Assembly: GCF_019263805.1 (NCBI RefSeq)
Contig: NZ_CP079195.1
Coordinates: 1,305,501 to 1,369,500, forward strand
Length of the DNA: 64,000 nucleotides
Origin: Polaribacter sp. NJDZ03
GTDB taxonomy: Bacteria > Bacteroidota > Bacteroidia > Flavobacteriales > Flavobacteriaceae
Direction of reading: 5' to 3'
Positions 51,828-60,508 of the stretch are shown here, piece by piece. The notes under the pieces are model-generated. The model saw only the letters and a list, made by a program, of their open reading frames with translations. It ran no database searches and was not told the origin of the DNA. The number at the start of each line of letters is the position of its first letter. Position 1 is the first letter of the stretch. Made by a program: the position numbers and the translations under genes.

Positions 51828-52496
51828 ATGAATTTTAATTGGTTTCGTAAAAAAAACAAAAAAGTGCCACCTGCCTTCTTTTTAGAATATGAAAAAAGTA
51901 TTTTAAACACAGAAAAACTGCCAATTAATGAAACTCGGTTTGTAGTTTTTGATACAGAAACAACTGGCTTAGACAAGAAAAAAGACAGAGTTCTATCTAT
52001 TGGTGCCGTAGCTTTAATTAATAATACTTTAAATGTAAATGATAGCTTTGAAGTGTATTTAAAACAAGAAATATTTAATCCAGAAACGGTACACATTCAT
52101 GGAATTTTAAAGGAAGGTAACACTACAAAAATTACAGAATTAGAAGCTTTAAAACAGTTTTTAAAATATATTGGCAACTCGGTATTGGTAGGTCATCATG
52201 TTGGTTTTGATGTTGCTATGATTAACCAAATATTATTGAGAAATAACTTACCAGGTCTTAAAAACAAAACGCTAGACACAGAGTATTTGTATAGAAAATC
52301 TAAACATACTATTTATAAAAACACATTGCCAGAAGAGCGTTATACTTTAGATAAATTGTGCGATGAATTAAATGTTTCTAAAAGCGATAGACACACCGCA
52401 AGTGGAGATGCTTTTATTACAGCAATTATCTTTTTAAAAATAATGTCTCGTTTAGATAAAAAAGGCAACCTAAAATTTAGAGAACTACTTTCTTAG
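51828..52496 (+). CDS. DEDDh 3'-5' exonuclease (DNA polymerase III epsilon-like)
   Basis: A 222-residue exonuclease. Exo I FDTETTGLD (D42, E44), Exo II HHVGFDVAMIN, and Exo III RHTASGDAFI (His, Asp) give the DEDDh set. It is not the replicative DnaQ by context: it starts 2 bp after the cNMP/CBS/DUF294 gene. The same pair occurs in many Bacteroidota and Proteobacteria, often beside acetate transport genes, which are absent here. A strong hairpin follows. Confidence 0.92.
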   Translation: MNFNWFRKKNKKVPPAFFLEYEKSILNTEKLPINETRFVVFDTETTGLDKKKDRVLSIGAVALINNTLNVNDSFEVYLKQEIFNPETVHIHGILKEGNTTKITELEALKQFLKYIGNSVLVGHHVGFDVAMINQILLRNNLPGLKNKTLDTEYLYRKSKHTIYKNTLPEERYTLDKLCDELNVSKSDRHTASGDAFITAIIFLKIMSRLDKKGNLKFRELLS

Positions 52497-52522
52497 GTAA
52501 AAACACCTTTTAAAACATTAAA

Positions 52523-52577
52523 AAGAGCTATAAAAATCAAAATTATATTATGTATATTTTTGATTTTTATAGCTCTT
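52523..52577. terminator. Long hairpin between convergent genes
   Basis: Stem AAGAGCTATAAAAATCAAAA pairs with its complement at the right end over a loop of about 13 bases. The T run lies on the minus-strand side, so it mainly ends the oxidoreductase transcript and may also end the plus-strand operon. Confidence 0.85.
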
Positions 52578-52605
52578 CTAATTGAAAATACATATTAAAA
52601 AAATA

Positions 52606-53577
52606 CTAATATTCTAATCCAATAAGATCTCTTACCTCATCTAAGGTTTTAATCAAGTTTTTAGAGAAATCAAACGTCATTATATCACTTTCTTTTTTAC
52701 CTGCTCTTAAAAGGTTATTAAAGTGTTCCGTTTCAAAATTATAACCAATCGTTTTGTAGTTAAAATCGATGGTTTCCTCTTTACCATTTTCTGTAATAGT
52801 TACAGTTGTAGGCATATGAAACATCGTGTTTATTTTTATAATACCTCTTTCGCAAGTAAAAATTGCTTCTGTAGCAGCATCTTCTACCAATGTAGTTTTT
52901 AAAATTGCTTTCTGGTCATTATAAGTAAACAACATATTACACGCAGAGTCTGCTCCGTTATCAAAAAAAGTAGCATCTGCTTCTATAGAATTAGGAACTC
53001 CTAAAGTAGATAATGCTGCAAAAATTGTATAAACACCAATATCTAACAAACTACCTCCACCCACTTCTTTTTTAAATAATCTGCTCTCATTATCAAATGT
53101 GCTAGAAAAACCAAAATCTGCTTCTAGTTTTAATACCTTTCCAAATTTCTCATTTTTAAGACTTTCTAAAACATAAGTATAATGTGGTAAAAAATAAGTC
53201 CATAATGCTTCCATTAGCAAAACGTTATTCTCTCTAGCAACCGCAATCATTTCTTCTACCTCTTGTAAATTCATTGCAAAAGGTTTTTCGCATAAAACCG
53301 CTTTTTTGTTTTGTAAACAAAGTATCGCGTTCTCCTTATGAAAACTGTGTGGAGTTGCAATATAAACCGCATCTACCTCAGCATCATTCGCTAAATCTGA
53401 ATAAGAAGCATAGGCTTTTTTTGAGTTGTATTTTAGTGCAAACTTATCTGCTTTTTCTTGACTTCTAGACGCCACAGCAACTAATTCTGCATTTTCTACT
53501 GTTGCTAAATCTTCAGCAAATTTATGAGCAATATTACCTAACCCTATAATTCCCCATTTAATCGTTTTTTTTTCCAT
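52606..53577 (-). CDS. Gfo/Idh/MocA-family oxidoreductase
   Basis: A 323-residue NAD(P)-dependent sugar or inositol dehydrogenase-type enzyme. The Rossmann domain begins IKWGIIGLGNIAHKFAEDL, followed by DAVYIATPHSFHKE and the catalytic CEKPFAMN motif (Glu-Lys-Pro). The C-terminal alpha/beta domain has GGGSLLDIGVY. ATG 53577 (MEKKTIKWG) is preferred to 53601, which adds eight residues encoded right beside a repeat. It is downstream of the sodium symporter and may act on a sugar taken up by it. Confidence 0.9.
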   Translation of the reverse strand: MEKKTIKWGIIGLGNIAHKFAEDLATVENAELVAVASRSQEKADKFALKYNSKKAYASYSDLANDAEVDAVYIATPHSFHKENAILCLQNKKAVLCEKPFAMNLQEVEEMIAVARENNVLLMEALWTYFLPHYTYVLESLKNEKFGKVLKLEADFGFSSTFDNESRLFKKEVGGGSLLDIGVYTIFAALSTLGVPNSIEADATFFDNGADSACNMLFTYNDQKAILKTTLVEDAATEAIFTCERGIIKINTMFHMPTTVTITENGKEETIDFNYKTIGYNFETEHFNNLLRAGKKESDIMTFDFSKNLIKTLDEVRDLIGLEY

Positions 53578-53605
53578 TTTAACATTTTTAAATTTTGACA
53601 TTTTT

Positions 53606-53720
53606 AAATTTGGCTAAAGCCAATATCATGTAATTCTTTGTTAACACAGGCTAAAGCCCATGTCTATTGAATATAATCTTTAATTTACCTGTCTGAATAG
53701 CCTGCGGATTTATCCACAGG
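53606..53720. repeat. TTTGGCTAAAGCCA repeat, copy 2, overlapping the symporter 3' end
   Basis: Same order of modules as 775-928: TTTGGCTAAAGCCAATAT, then ACACAGGCTAAAGCCCATG, then CCTGCGGATTTATCCACAGG. The last module lies inside the symporter coding region and supplies its final residues. Confidence 0.85.
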
Positions 53721-55394
53721 AATAAATGTTTGAATAATAATTGCAATTCCCATTACTAACGCACACCCTAATAAGTTAAGCCATAAATATGGCAACCAAT
53801 CAAGTAAAAATACAGTAATAATTAATGCTTGTGTAATTAATGCTGCTACAAAAACAGCATTTCCTCTAACAAATTTAACAAAAAACGCCAACAAGAAAAT
53901 ACCCAAGACATTTCCGTAAAAAATAGACCCAATAATATTTACAAGCTGAATTAAATTATCGAATAAATTAGCCACACAAGCCACCGAAATAGCTATGATT
54001 CCCCAAAGTAAAGTAAACCATTTAGAGGCCTTTACATAATGGGCTTCACTTTTGTCTTCTCTTACATTTCGTTTGTATAAATCTATAGCAGTTGTGCTTG
54101 CCAACGCGTTTAATTCTGACGCGGTAGAAGACATTGCTGCAGATAAAATTACAGCCAATAATAACCCGATTAATCCTCTTGGTAAGTTGTTTAAAATAAA
54201 ATGAATAAACACATAATCTTTGTCGTTCGATTCTATTTTTTTAATCGACTTCTCATCAACTTTTTTAATAATTTCTTTTGCCGATTCTTTTAATTCTAAA
54301 TCTCTTGCATTTAATTCTTGAATTCGTTCTTTTTCTTCAGCCTGAAATCCATCAGAAAACAACAGTCTTTTATCGTTTTCTATAATGGTATGTTCTGCTT
54401 CTAGTTCTTGATATTCTGCTAAATATTCAGAGTTATGAACTGCATCATTTGCCGTAGGGCTAAAGTTTAAAGGCGATGCATTAAATTGATAAAAAACAAA
54501 AACCATTACCCCAATTAACAGGATAAAGAACTGCATTGGCACCTTTAACAATCCATTAAAAATTAAACCTAATTGACTTTCACGAACCGATTTCCCCGAC
54601 AAATAACGCTGCACCTGACTTTGGTCTGTTCCAAAATAGGATAACATTAAAAAAGTACCTCCTAAAATACCTGTCCAAACGGTGTATCTATTACTTAAAT
54701 CGAAAGAAAAATCTAACACGTCCATTTTATTACTTGCACCCGCAATTTCTAATGCGTTGGTGAACGTAATATTCTCCGGAAGCTGACTCATAATCATAAA
54801 AAACGCAATTAGCATTCCAATAAAAATGATAATCATTTGTTGTTTTTGCGTTACGTTTACAGCTTTTGTACCTCCAGAAACCGTGTAAATAATCACTAAG
54901 AAACCAATGATAATATTTAGCGTTAACAAATCCCAATCTAGTACAGCACTTAAAATAATTGCAGGCGCAAAAATGGTAATTCCTGCGGCCAATCCACGCT
55001 GAACTAGAAACAAAATTGCAGCTAAACTCCTTGTCTTTAAATCGAATCTTCCTTCTAAAAACTCGTAGGCTGTATAGACTTTTAATTTGTGATAAATCGG
55101 TATAAAAACCACGCAAATAATAATCATTGCAATGGGCAATCCGAAGTAAAACTGTACAAACCCCATACCACTATGAAACGCTTGCCCTGGTGTAGATAAA
55201 AACGTAATTGCACTCGCTTGTGTTGCCATAACAGACAAACCAATCGTCCACCATTTAGAGTCACTTCCACCCTTTATATAATCGGTAACATTGTCATTTT
55301 TACGCGTAACATACGTACCATAAGCCACAATAAAAATAAGCGTTACAGACAGAATAATCCAATCTATATAATGTAATTTACTTTCAATTTCCAT
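53685..55394 (-). CDS. Sodium:solute symporter (SSS family)
   Basis: A 569-residue Na+-driven transporter with about thirteen membrane segments. Landmarks are ATQASAITFLSTPGQAF near the N-terminus, the Na+-site-like stretch MFLMLSYFGTDQSQVQRYLSGKS-type sequence, and LSAAMSSTASELNALAS. A charged, coiled-coil-like insert of about 85 residues (305-390, rich in Glu and Lys) interrupts the membrane core. The last residues PVDKSAGYSDR are encoded by the dispersed repeat at 53606-53720. It is probably a sugar or sialic-acid-type transporter, judged by the neighbouring oxidoreductase and PIG-L deacetylase. A one-helix mini-gene is 3 bp upstream. Confidence 0.92.
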   Translation of the reverse strand: MEIESKLHYIDWIILSVTLIFIVAYGTYVTRKNDNVTDYIKGGSDSKWWTIGLSVMATQASAITFLSTPGQAFHSGMGFVQFYFGLPIAMIIICVVFIPIYHKLKVYTAYEFLEGRFDLKTRSLAAILFLVQRGLAAGITIFAPAIILSAVLDWDLLTLNIIIGFLVIIYTVSGGTKAVNVTQKQQMIIIFIGMLIAFFMIMSQLPENITFTNALEIAGASNKMDVLDFSFDLSNRYTVWTGILGGTFLMLSYFGTDQSQVQRYLSGKSVRESQLGLIFNGLLKVPMQFFILLIGVMVFVFYQFNASPLNFSPTANDAVHNSEYLAEYQELEAEHTIIENDKRLLFSDGFQAEEKERIQELNARDLELKESAKEIIKKVDEKSIKKIESNDKDYVFIHFILNNLPRGLIGLLLAVILSAAMSSTASELNALASTTAIDLYKRNVREDKSEAHYVKASKWFTLLWGIIAISVACVANLFDNLIQLVNIIGSIFYGNVLGIFLLAFFVKFVRGNAVFVAALITQALIITVFLLDWLPYLWLNLLGCALVMGIAIIIQTFIPVDKSAGYSDR

Positions 55395-55397
55395 AGA

Positions 55398-55505
55398 CTA
55401 AACCGTAAAATAATTTGAAATAAAATAAAACGCAATAATGTAAATTACATTGGCAATTAAAACCATTGAATATTCTTTTTTCCAAATGTATTTCTGTCCT
55501 TTCAT
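55398..55505 (-). CDS. One-helix membrane mini-protein upstream of the symporter
   Basis: A 35-residue frame beginning MKGQKYIWKKEYSMVLIANV and ending FYFISNYFTV, with stop 3 bp before the symporter ATG. It has a basic N-terminus and one hydrophobic helix of about 21 residues. Tight spacing suggests translational coupling. It may be a small subunit of the symporter, analogous to small partners known for some SSS and TRAP systems; that is inference. Confidence 0.6.
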   Translation of the reverse strand: MKGQKYIWKKEYSMVLIANVIYIIAFYFISNYFTV

Positions 55506-55519
55506 TTTATCTTGTTTTT

Positions 55520-55605
55520 ATTAGAAGCTATTTCCTGCTTTCCACTATATCTTTTTTTCGTCCCTCAAAAAAGGATGCCGTTTCAATCAAGGCTAAACTG
55601 GTTTG
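55520..55605. repeat. GAAGCTATTTCCTGCTTTCC repeat
   Basis: GAAGCTATTTCCTGCTTTCC, then a TCTTTTTTTCG...CAAAAAAGGAT hairpin, then GCCGTTTCAATCAAGGCTA. I recall similar elements in many flavobacterial genomes; a damaged member is at 32773-32805. The 55506-55764 gap also contains a degenerate TCAACTGTGCTC word (55650-55671) and no gene that I can support. Confidence 0.65.
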
Positions 55606-55764
55606 CCAACTCACCATCAGTTCTATCAGAATCACGCACTAAATAAACCTCTCAACTGTGCTCTAGGAACACCTTATAATTCACCCTACAACTCAGTACT
55701 CCAACACCTTTGTAACTTTGCCCCTTTAAACCTTTGAAACTTTGTTACCTCACCACTATGAAAC

Positions 55765-58260
55765 CTACTTAGAAACCTCTTTTCCTACAGACAACATATT
55801 TGCAAATAATTTGTACGCACCAGAAACACCAGCAAGCAATTCTCTAAAGAAACTTAAACCTGTATACATATAATTTCCTTTCCCATATTTTGCAATTAGC
55901 AAGCTACCCAATTTCATGTTTTCTCCTTTATCATGCATCGATAAAACAGGAACATAAGCTTCGTGCCACATATTAGGAAAATACAAACCACGTTCTTGCA
56001 CCCAACCATTAAAATCGTCGTTAGTAATTTTATTAGGAAAATTCATTAAAGGATTGTCTTCTGCCAAGATTAAAACATCTGCAGACTCATCTGTTACTCT
56101 ATCTCTAGACAATTGTAAAGGATAAGGTGCTGCAACATCTACATTTCTATTAGTATTATACTGCACAATCATGTTTCCTCCTTTTGCAACATATTCTAAC
56201 AAGAATTTTTGTTTAAACTTTAGTTCATCAACCACATTATAAGCTCTAATACCTAAAACAATAGCATCATATTTTAATAAATTTTCGCCATTAATATCAA
56301 TAGGTTTTATCAACTCTACTTTATAACCAATCTGACGTAAACTTTCTGGAACCGCATCTCCTGCTCCTTTTATATAACCAATTATATTTCCTACTTTTTT
56401 AATATTTAAACGAACAACTTTTGCTTCAGAATTTAATAAAACACTTTGTTTAGGAATATGGTTGTAATTAATTTCTACTAATTCTTTCGTATAACTCTTT
56501 CCTTTAGAAACCGCAATAACTTCTAATTGTCCTTCAGATGGATCTTTAGGTGGAGTTACTAAAAATGAAACCATTTGTAAATCTTCCTTTTGCTCAATAT
56601 TAAAATTAATTTCTGTAGGAGTTACAGTCCAATTTTCAGGAACTTTTAAACTCACCTTTCCTTGTACAAAACTGATACCTGCTCTAATTTCTACATTGAT
56701 ATTTTTAGGTATGCTATCAGAAAAAACAAGTACTTTGTTTTTAATTCTTGTAGTTACTTCTGGTAAAACCTCATAAGGCTCATAAATTTCTCCTTTATCT
56801 CTTTCTGCATATCTTCTTACAATGTTTTTAGTAAAGGTTATGGGAATAAAATCTATAATTAATTTATAGGTTATTTTAGAAATACTTGGTGTTTCTGGCA
56901 ACCCAATTAATTCTTGATTGTCTACGGTGTACATACCTAAACTAGGTTCTTTACGCAACCAATAAGGATCTGTGTACGTGTCTGTTTTTAAAGTAACTGT
57001 TTCTTTAAATGTAAATTTCTTATTCTTTGTTAAATTAAATCCTTTAAAAATCTCAACGCTATCCAATTCAGAAACAATAGATGTTAATTGCATGTTTACA
57101 TCACTTCTATTTAAGACTTCAAAATTGATATCAATTTTAGAGTTTGGGGTCCCAGAAGAACTGTTTGCAGAAGCTTCTATATACAAACCTGCACAAGCTT
57201 CAATAATTTCTTTAATTTGCTTTTCTTTAATTGTTTTCCAATGATTGTCTTCTAAATCGCTCATCATGCTATACGCTAACATTAATTTAGATAAGTGTTT
57301 AGACGGATTTACAAAATCGAAATTATCTTCAACATCCTTTAAAATTTTTCCAATGGAAGCTCCATTTTTTAAACGACTCCAAGTAGTATTAATTCCAGAA
57401 AAAATATCACTATCTACTTTTAAAGAATCTCCTTTTAAAAACTCCACATACTCTTTTTGAGATCCTCTGGTTGTTAAACGCCCAAAACCTTGACTTAAAT
57501 GTTGGCTACTAGCTATAGATGCAATCTCGTTATTAGATAGGCCCTTTAAAGCATAATACTCACCAACATCAACAGACATTAAATCTTTTGCTGCTTCATT
57601 AAATGCTGCCTGACTTTTAAAAGAATACGTAGAAATATTATGAAACAAACGTTTTGGTTGCCAAGTTTTGGTATATTTTAATTGATCTGTATATTTTGTA
57701 GAATCTCCCACCATATCAAATGCTTCTACACTTAACATTGCCGAACTTGTATGATGCCCGTGTGTTGTACCTGGCGTTCTATGATCGAATCTATTAATAA
57801 TTACATCTGGCTTAAAAGTTCTAATTGCCCAAACAACATCACTTAAAACAGCTTCTTTATTCCAGATTTTTAACGTTTCATCTGGGTGTTTAGAAAATCC
57901 AAAATCATTGGCCCTTGTAAATAGTTGCTCTCCACCATCAATGCGTCTTGCCGCTAATAATTCTTGTGTTCTAATAACTCCTAATAATTCTCTAAGTTCT
58001 GAGCCAATTAAATTCTGACCTCCATCTCCTCTTGTTAAAGACAAATAACCAGTTCTTGCTTTTACATTATTTGATAAATAAGAGATTAAGCGCGTGTTTT
58101 CATCATCTGGATGCGCAGCAATATAGAGCGCAGTTCCTAGAAAATTCAGTTTCTGAATTTTCTCGTAAATCTGATTTGAGGTTAATTTTTGAGGTTTTTG
58201 TGCAAATACTGAAATAGAAATCAGTAAAAAAGCTAGTGTAGAAAGTAAAAATTTCTTCAT
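55765..58260 (-). CDS. Secreted PIG-L family deacetylase with C-terminal ThuA/GATase-like domain
   Basis: An 831-residue exported protein: signal peptide 1-20 (LLISISVFAQ), then a PIG-L/LmbE deacetylase domain with the zinc motif AAHPDDEN (about 50-57) and the second metal site THGHHTSSAM (about 165-175). Beta-sandwich regions of NEW3 type lie in the middle (about 380-620), and the C-terminal 190 residues resemble a ThuA/glutamine-amidotransferase-like fold (DAIVLGIRAYNVVDE, GGNMIVQYNTN). It probably removes N-acetyl groups from a glycan or glycoconjugate in the periplasm or outside. It precedes the mini-protein, symporter and oxidoreductase on the same strand. Confidence 0.9.
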   Translation of the reverse strand: MKKFLLSTLAFLLISISVFAQKPQKLTSNQIYEKIQKLNFLGTALYIAAHPDDENTRLISYLSNNVKARTGYLSLTRGDGGQNLIGSELRELLGVIRTQELLAARRIDGGEQLFTRANDFGFSKHPDETLKIWNKEAVLSDVVWAIRTFKPDVIINRFDHRTPGTTHGHHTSSAMLSVEAFDMVGDSTKYTDQLKYTKTWQPKRLFHNISTYSFKSQAAFNEAAKDLMSVDVGEYYALKGLSNNEIASIASSQHLSQGFGRLTTRGSQKEYVEFLKGDSLKVDSDIFSGINTTWSRLKNGASIGKILKDVEDNFDFVNPSKHLSKLMLAYSMMSDLEDNHWKTIKEKQIKEIIEACAGLYIEASANSSSGTPNSKIDINFEVLNRSDVNMQLTSIVSELDSVEIFKGFNLTKNKKFTFKETVTLKTDTYTDPYWLRKEPSLGMYTVDNQELIGLPETPSISKITYKLIIDFIPITFTKNIVRRYAERDKGEIYEPYEVLPEVTTRIKNKVLVFSDSIPKNINVEIRAGISFVQGKVSLKVPENWTVTPTEINFNIEQKEDLQMVSFLVTPPKDPSEGQLEVIAVSKGKSYTKELVEINYNHIPKQSVLLNSEAKVVRLNIKKVGNIIGYIKGAGDAVPESLRQIGYKVELIKPIDINGENLLKYDAIVLGIRAYNVVDELKFKQKFLLEYVAKGGNMIVQYNTNRNVDVAAPYPLQLSRDRVTDESADVLILAEDNPLMNFPNKITNDDFNGWVQERGLYFPNMWHEAYVPVLSMHDKGENMKLGSLLIAKYGKGNYMYTGLSFFRELLAGVSGAYKLFANMLSVGKEVSK

Positions 58261-58487
58261 ATTTAGATATTGGTCAATTGTTGTACGGTAGCACGCAGGT
58301 GAAACTTAATAGAAATCTCTTATCTGCGCACGAGGAGACAATCTTAAAAAAAGATTGATGTAAAAACAAATGTAGTTTTTTATGAGGGTTTTTAAAATTT
58401 GTTAACATAATTATAACGTTTCTAATTTCATTAACAAAATGCTCATAACCTGTTAATAAATTAATTTTCAGAATCACTTAATAAGGT

Positions 58488-58495
58488 TATATTTG
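58488..58495 (+). promoter_or_regulatory. -7 box for dnaN
   Basis: TATATTTG matches TAnnTTTG and lies 25 bases before the dnaN ATG; the -33 partner is weak. Confidence 0.55.
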
Positions 58496-58520
58496 TAAGA
58501 CTAATTAAGATAAAAAATCA

Positions 58521-59639
58521 ATGAAATTTATTGTATCGAGTTCGCAATTATTAAAACAATTACAAGTTTTAGGCGGCGTTATAAATAGCAACAATACCTT
58601 ACCAATTTTAGATAACTTTTTGTTTGAATTATCTGAAAACCAATTAAAAGTTTCTGCATCAGATTTAGAAACAACTATGAGTTCTGTAATAGATGTAGAA
58701 AGTGATAGTTCTGGTTCTATAGCTGTTTCTGCACGTTTATTATTAGATACCTTAAAGACGTTTCCAGACCAACCTTTAACGTTTAAAACGGAAGGTGACA
58801 ATGCAATTGAAATTAGTTCTGATCAAGGTAAATATGACATGGCTTATTTTGGTGGAGATGAATTCCCTAAAGCGGTTTCTTTACCATCACCAAGTAAAAC
58901 AGTGGTTCCTGCAAGTATTTTAGGAACTGCAATTTCTAAAACAATATTTGCTGCCGGAAACGACGATTTACGCCCAGTAATGAGTGGAGTGTTTTTTCAA
59001 TTTAGTTCACAAAGCTTAACTTTTGTTGCAACGGATGCTCATAAATTAGTAAAATACACTAGAACGGATGTTACTGCAGATCAAACTGCAGAATTCATTA
59101 TGCCAAAGAAACCTTTAAATTTATTAAAAGGAATTTTAGGTGGTTCTGAAAGTGATGTTACTATTGAATATAATGACGCAAATGCAAAATTCACGTTTGA
59201 TAACGTAGTTTTAGTATGTCGTTTAATTGATGGAAAATATCCAAACTACGAAGCAGTTATTCCTAAAGAGAATCCAAATAAATTAACAGTAGACAGAGCT
59301 TCTTTCTTAAACTCTGTAAGACGTGTTTCTATTTTCTCTAGTAAAACAACACACCAGATTCGTTTAAAAATGGCGGGTACAGAATTAAATATTTCTGCAG
59401 AAGATTTAGATTTTTCTAACAAAGCAGACGAACGTTTAAGCTGTGATTACCAAGGTGATGATATGCAAATTGGGTTTAACTCTCGTTTTTTAAGCGAAAT
59501 GTTAAACAATTTAAGTTCTAACGATGTTTTAATTGAAATGTCTTTACCAAACAGAGCAGGTATTTTAACGCCTATTGATGGAACAGACGAAGGTGAACAA
59601 GTTACTATGTTGGTAATGCCAGTAATGTTGAATAGTTAA
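58521..59639 (+). CDS. dnaN: DNA polymerase III sliding clamp, beta subunit
   Basis: A 372-residue clamp that tethers polymerase III to DNA. Three clamp domains are visible: MKFIVSSSQLLKQLQVLGGVI at the start, FAAGNDDLRPVMSGVFFQ in the middle and the C-terminal ITMLVMPVMLNS-type end (VTMLVMPVML) that forms the partner-binding pocket. Length is standard. It stands without dnaA or recF, as is common in Bacteroidota. Confidence 0.97.
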   Translation: MKFIVSSSQLLKQLQVLGGVINSNNTLPILDNFLFELSENQLKVSASDLETTMSSVIDVESDSSGSIAVSARLLLDTLKTFPDQPLTFKTEGDNAIEISSDQGKYDMAYFGGDEFPKAVSLPSPSKTVVPASILGTAISKTIFAAGNDDLRPVMSGVFFQFSSQSLTFVATDAHKLVKYTRTDVTADQTAEFIMPKKPLNLLKGILGGSESDVTIEYNDANAKFTFDNVVLVCRLIDGKYPNYEAVIPKENPNKLTVDRASFLNSVRRVSIFSSKTTHQIRLKMAGTELNISAEDLDFSNKADERLSCDYQGDDMQIGFNSRFLSEMLNNLSSNDVLIEMSLPNRAGILTPIDGTDEGEQVTMLVMPVMLNS

Positions 59640-59702
59640 GACACACCTTTTTTTATTACAAAAAAATATCTTTCTTGTACAAACAAGAATCTATAATATT
59701 TA

Positions 59703-59738
59703 AGACCACAATTGATTAAAAATTAATTGTGGTTTTTT
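59703..59738 (+). terminator. Terminator after dnaN
   Basis: Stem ACCACAATT / AATTGTGGT with an AT-rich loop and six T. It overlaps a spurious upstream extension of the next gene and supports ATG 59754 as that gene's start. Confidence 0.85.
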
Positions 59739-59753
59739 CTTTACATTTACCTT

Positions 59754-60371
59754 ATGAATTTCCTAGCACATTTATATTTATCACAAAACGACACCAATAT
59801 TATGATTGGTAATTTTATTGCAGATCATATTAGAGGTAATAATTACGAAGGTTTTTCTAAAGAAATTCAGCAAGGTATTTTCTTACATAGAGAAATAGAC
59901 ACGTTTACAGACGCACATAAAATTGTAAGAAAAAGCAAACGACGTTTGCACGAACGATACAGACATTACGATGGTGTAATTATCGATATCTTTTATGATT
60001 ATTTCTTAGCAAAGAATTGGTCCGATTATTCAGACGTTCCTCTAGAGGTTTACACAGATGGCATCAATAAAATGTTTGGTAAAATAGCTAACGAATTGCC
60101 TATAAAATCTCAAAACTTTATTAAATATATGATTGAATATAACATTCTATTCAATTATCAGAATAAAGAAGGAATCGCAAAGGTTTTAAACGGAATGAAT
60201 ACCAGAACAAAAGGAAAATCTCAAATGAATTTAGCTATCGAAGATTTAAATCTTTTAGAAGATGAACTTCAAGAAGATTTTACCTTATTTTTTAAAGATT
60301 TAATTGAGCATACAAATCATAAGTTTAAAGAAATAACTAGCGTTTCTAATACAAATGAAATTCAAGAGTAA
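59754..60371 (+). CDS. acpH: Acyl carrier protein phosphodiesterase
   Basis: A 205-residue HD-like hydrolase that removes the 4'-phosphopantetheine arm from acyl carrier protein. MNFLAHLYLSQND at the start, NFIADHIRG, IFLHREIDTFTDAH (metal-binding histidine and aspartates) and HYDGVIIDIFYDYFLAKNW are the family blocks. The upstream extension to 59727 is rejected because it starts inside the dnaN terminator. Confidence 0.92.
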   Translation: MNFLAHLYLSQNDTNIMIGNFIADHIRGNNYEGFSKEIQQGIFLHREIDTFTDAHKIVRKSKRRLHERYRHYDGVIIDIFYDYFLAKNWSDYSDVPLEVYTDGINKMFGKIANELPIKSQNFIKYMIEYNILFNYQNKEGIAKVLNGMNTRTKGKSQMNLAIEDLNLLEDELQEDFTLFFKDLIEHTNHKFKEITSVSNTNEIQE

Positions 60372-60508
60372 TATTTGTTGAATACATTTTGCATAACTAA
60401 TACGAAGAATTTTTAAATTGAAGTATCATTCCTTCTAAAAAAAATCAAAGCAGAGAGCCGATTAAAAAGACCATCTAAATAAAAATTAAAGAACTTAATA
60501 CCAACCTT

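Noticed and set aside
54730..55116. Second minus-strand frame within the symporter gene
   Set aside because: Out-of-frame shadow of the symporter; no start context and aromatic-rich composition.
58295..58360. AGAAATCTCTTATC...GAGGAGACAATCTT with a CAATCTT/AGATTG hairpin upstream of dnaN
   Set aside because: It may be another worn GTCATTCCGAA-family fragment, but the match is too weak to list.
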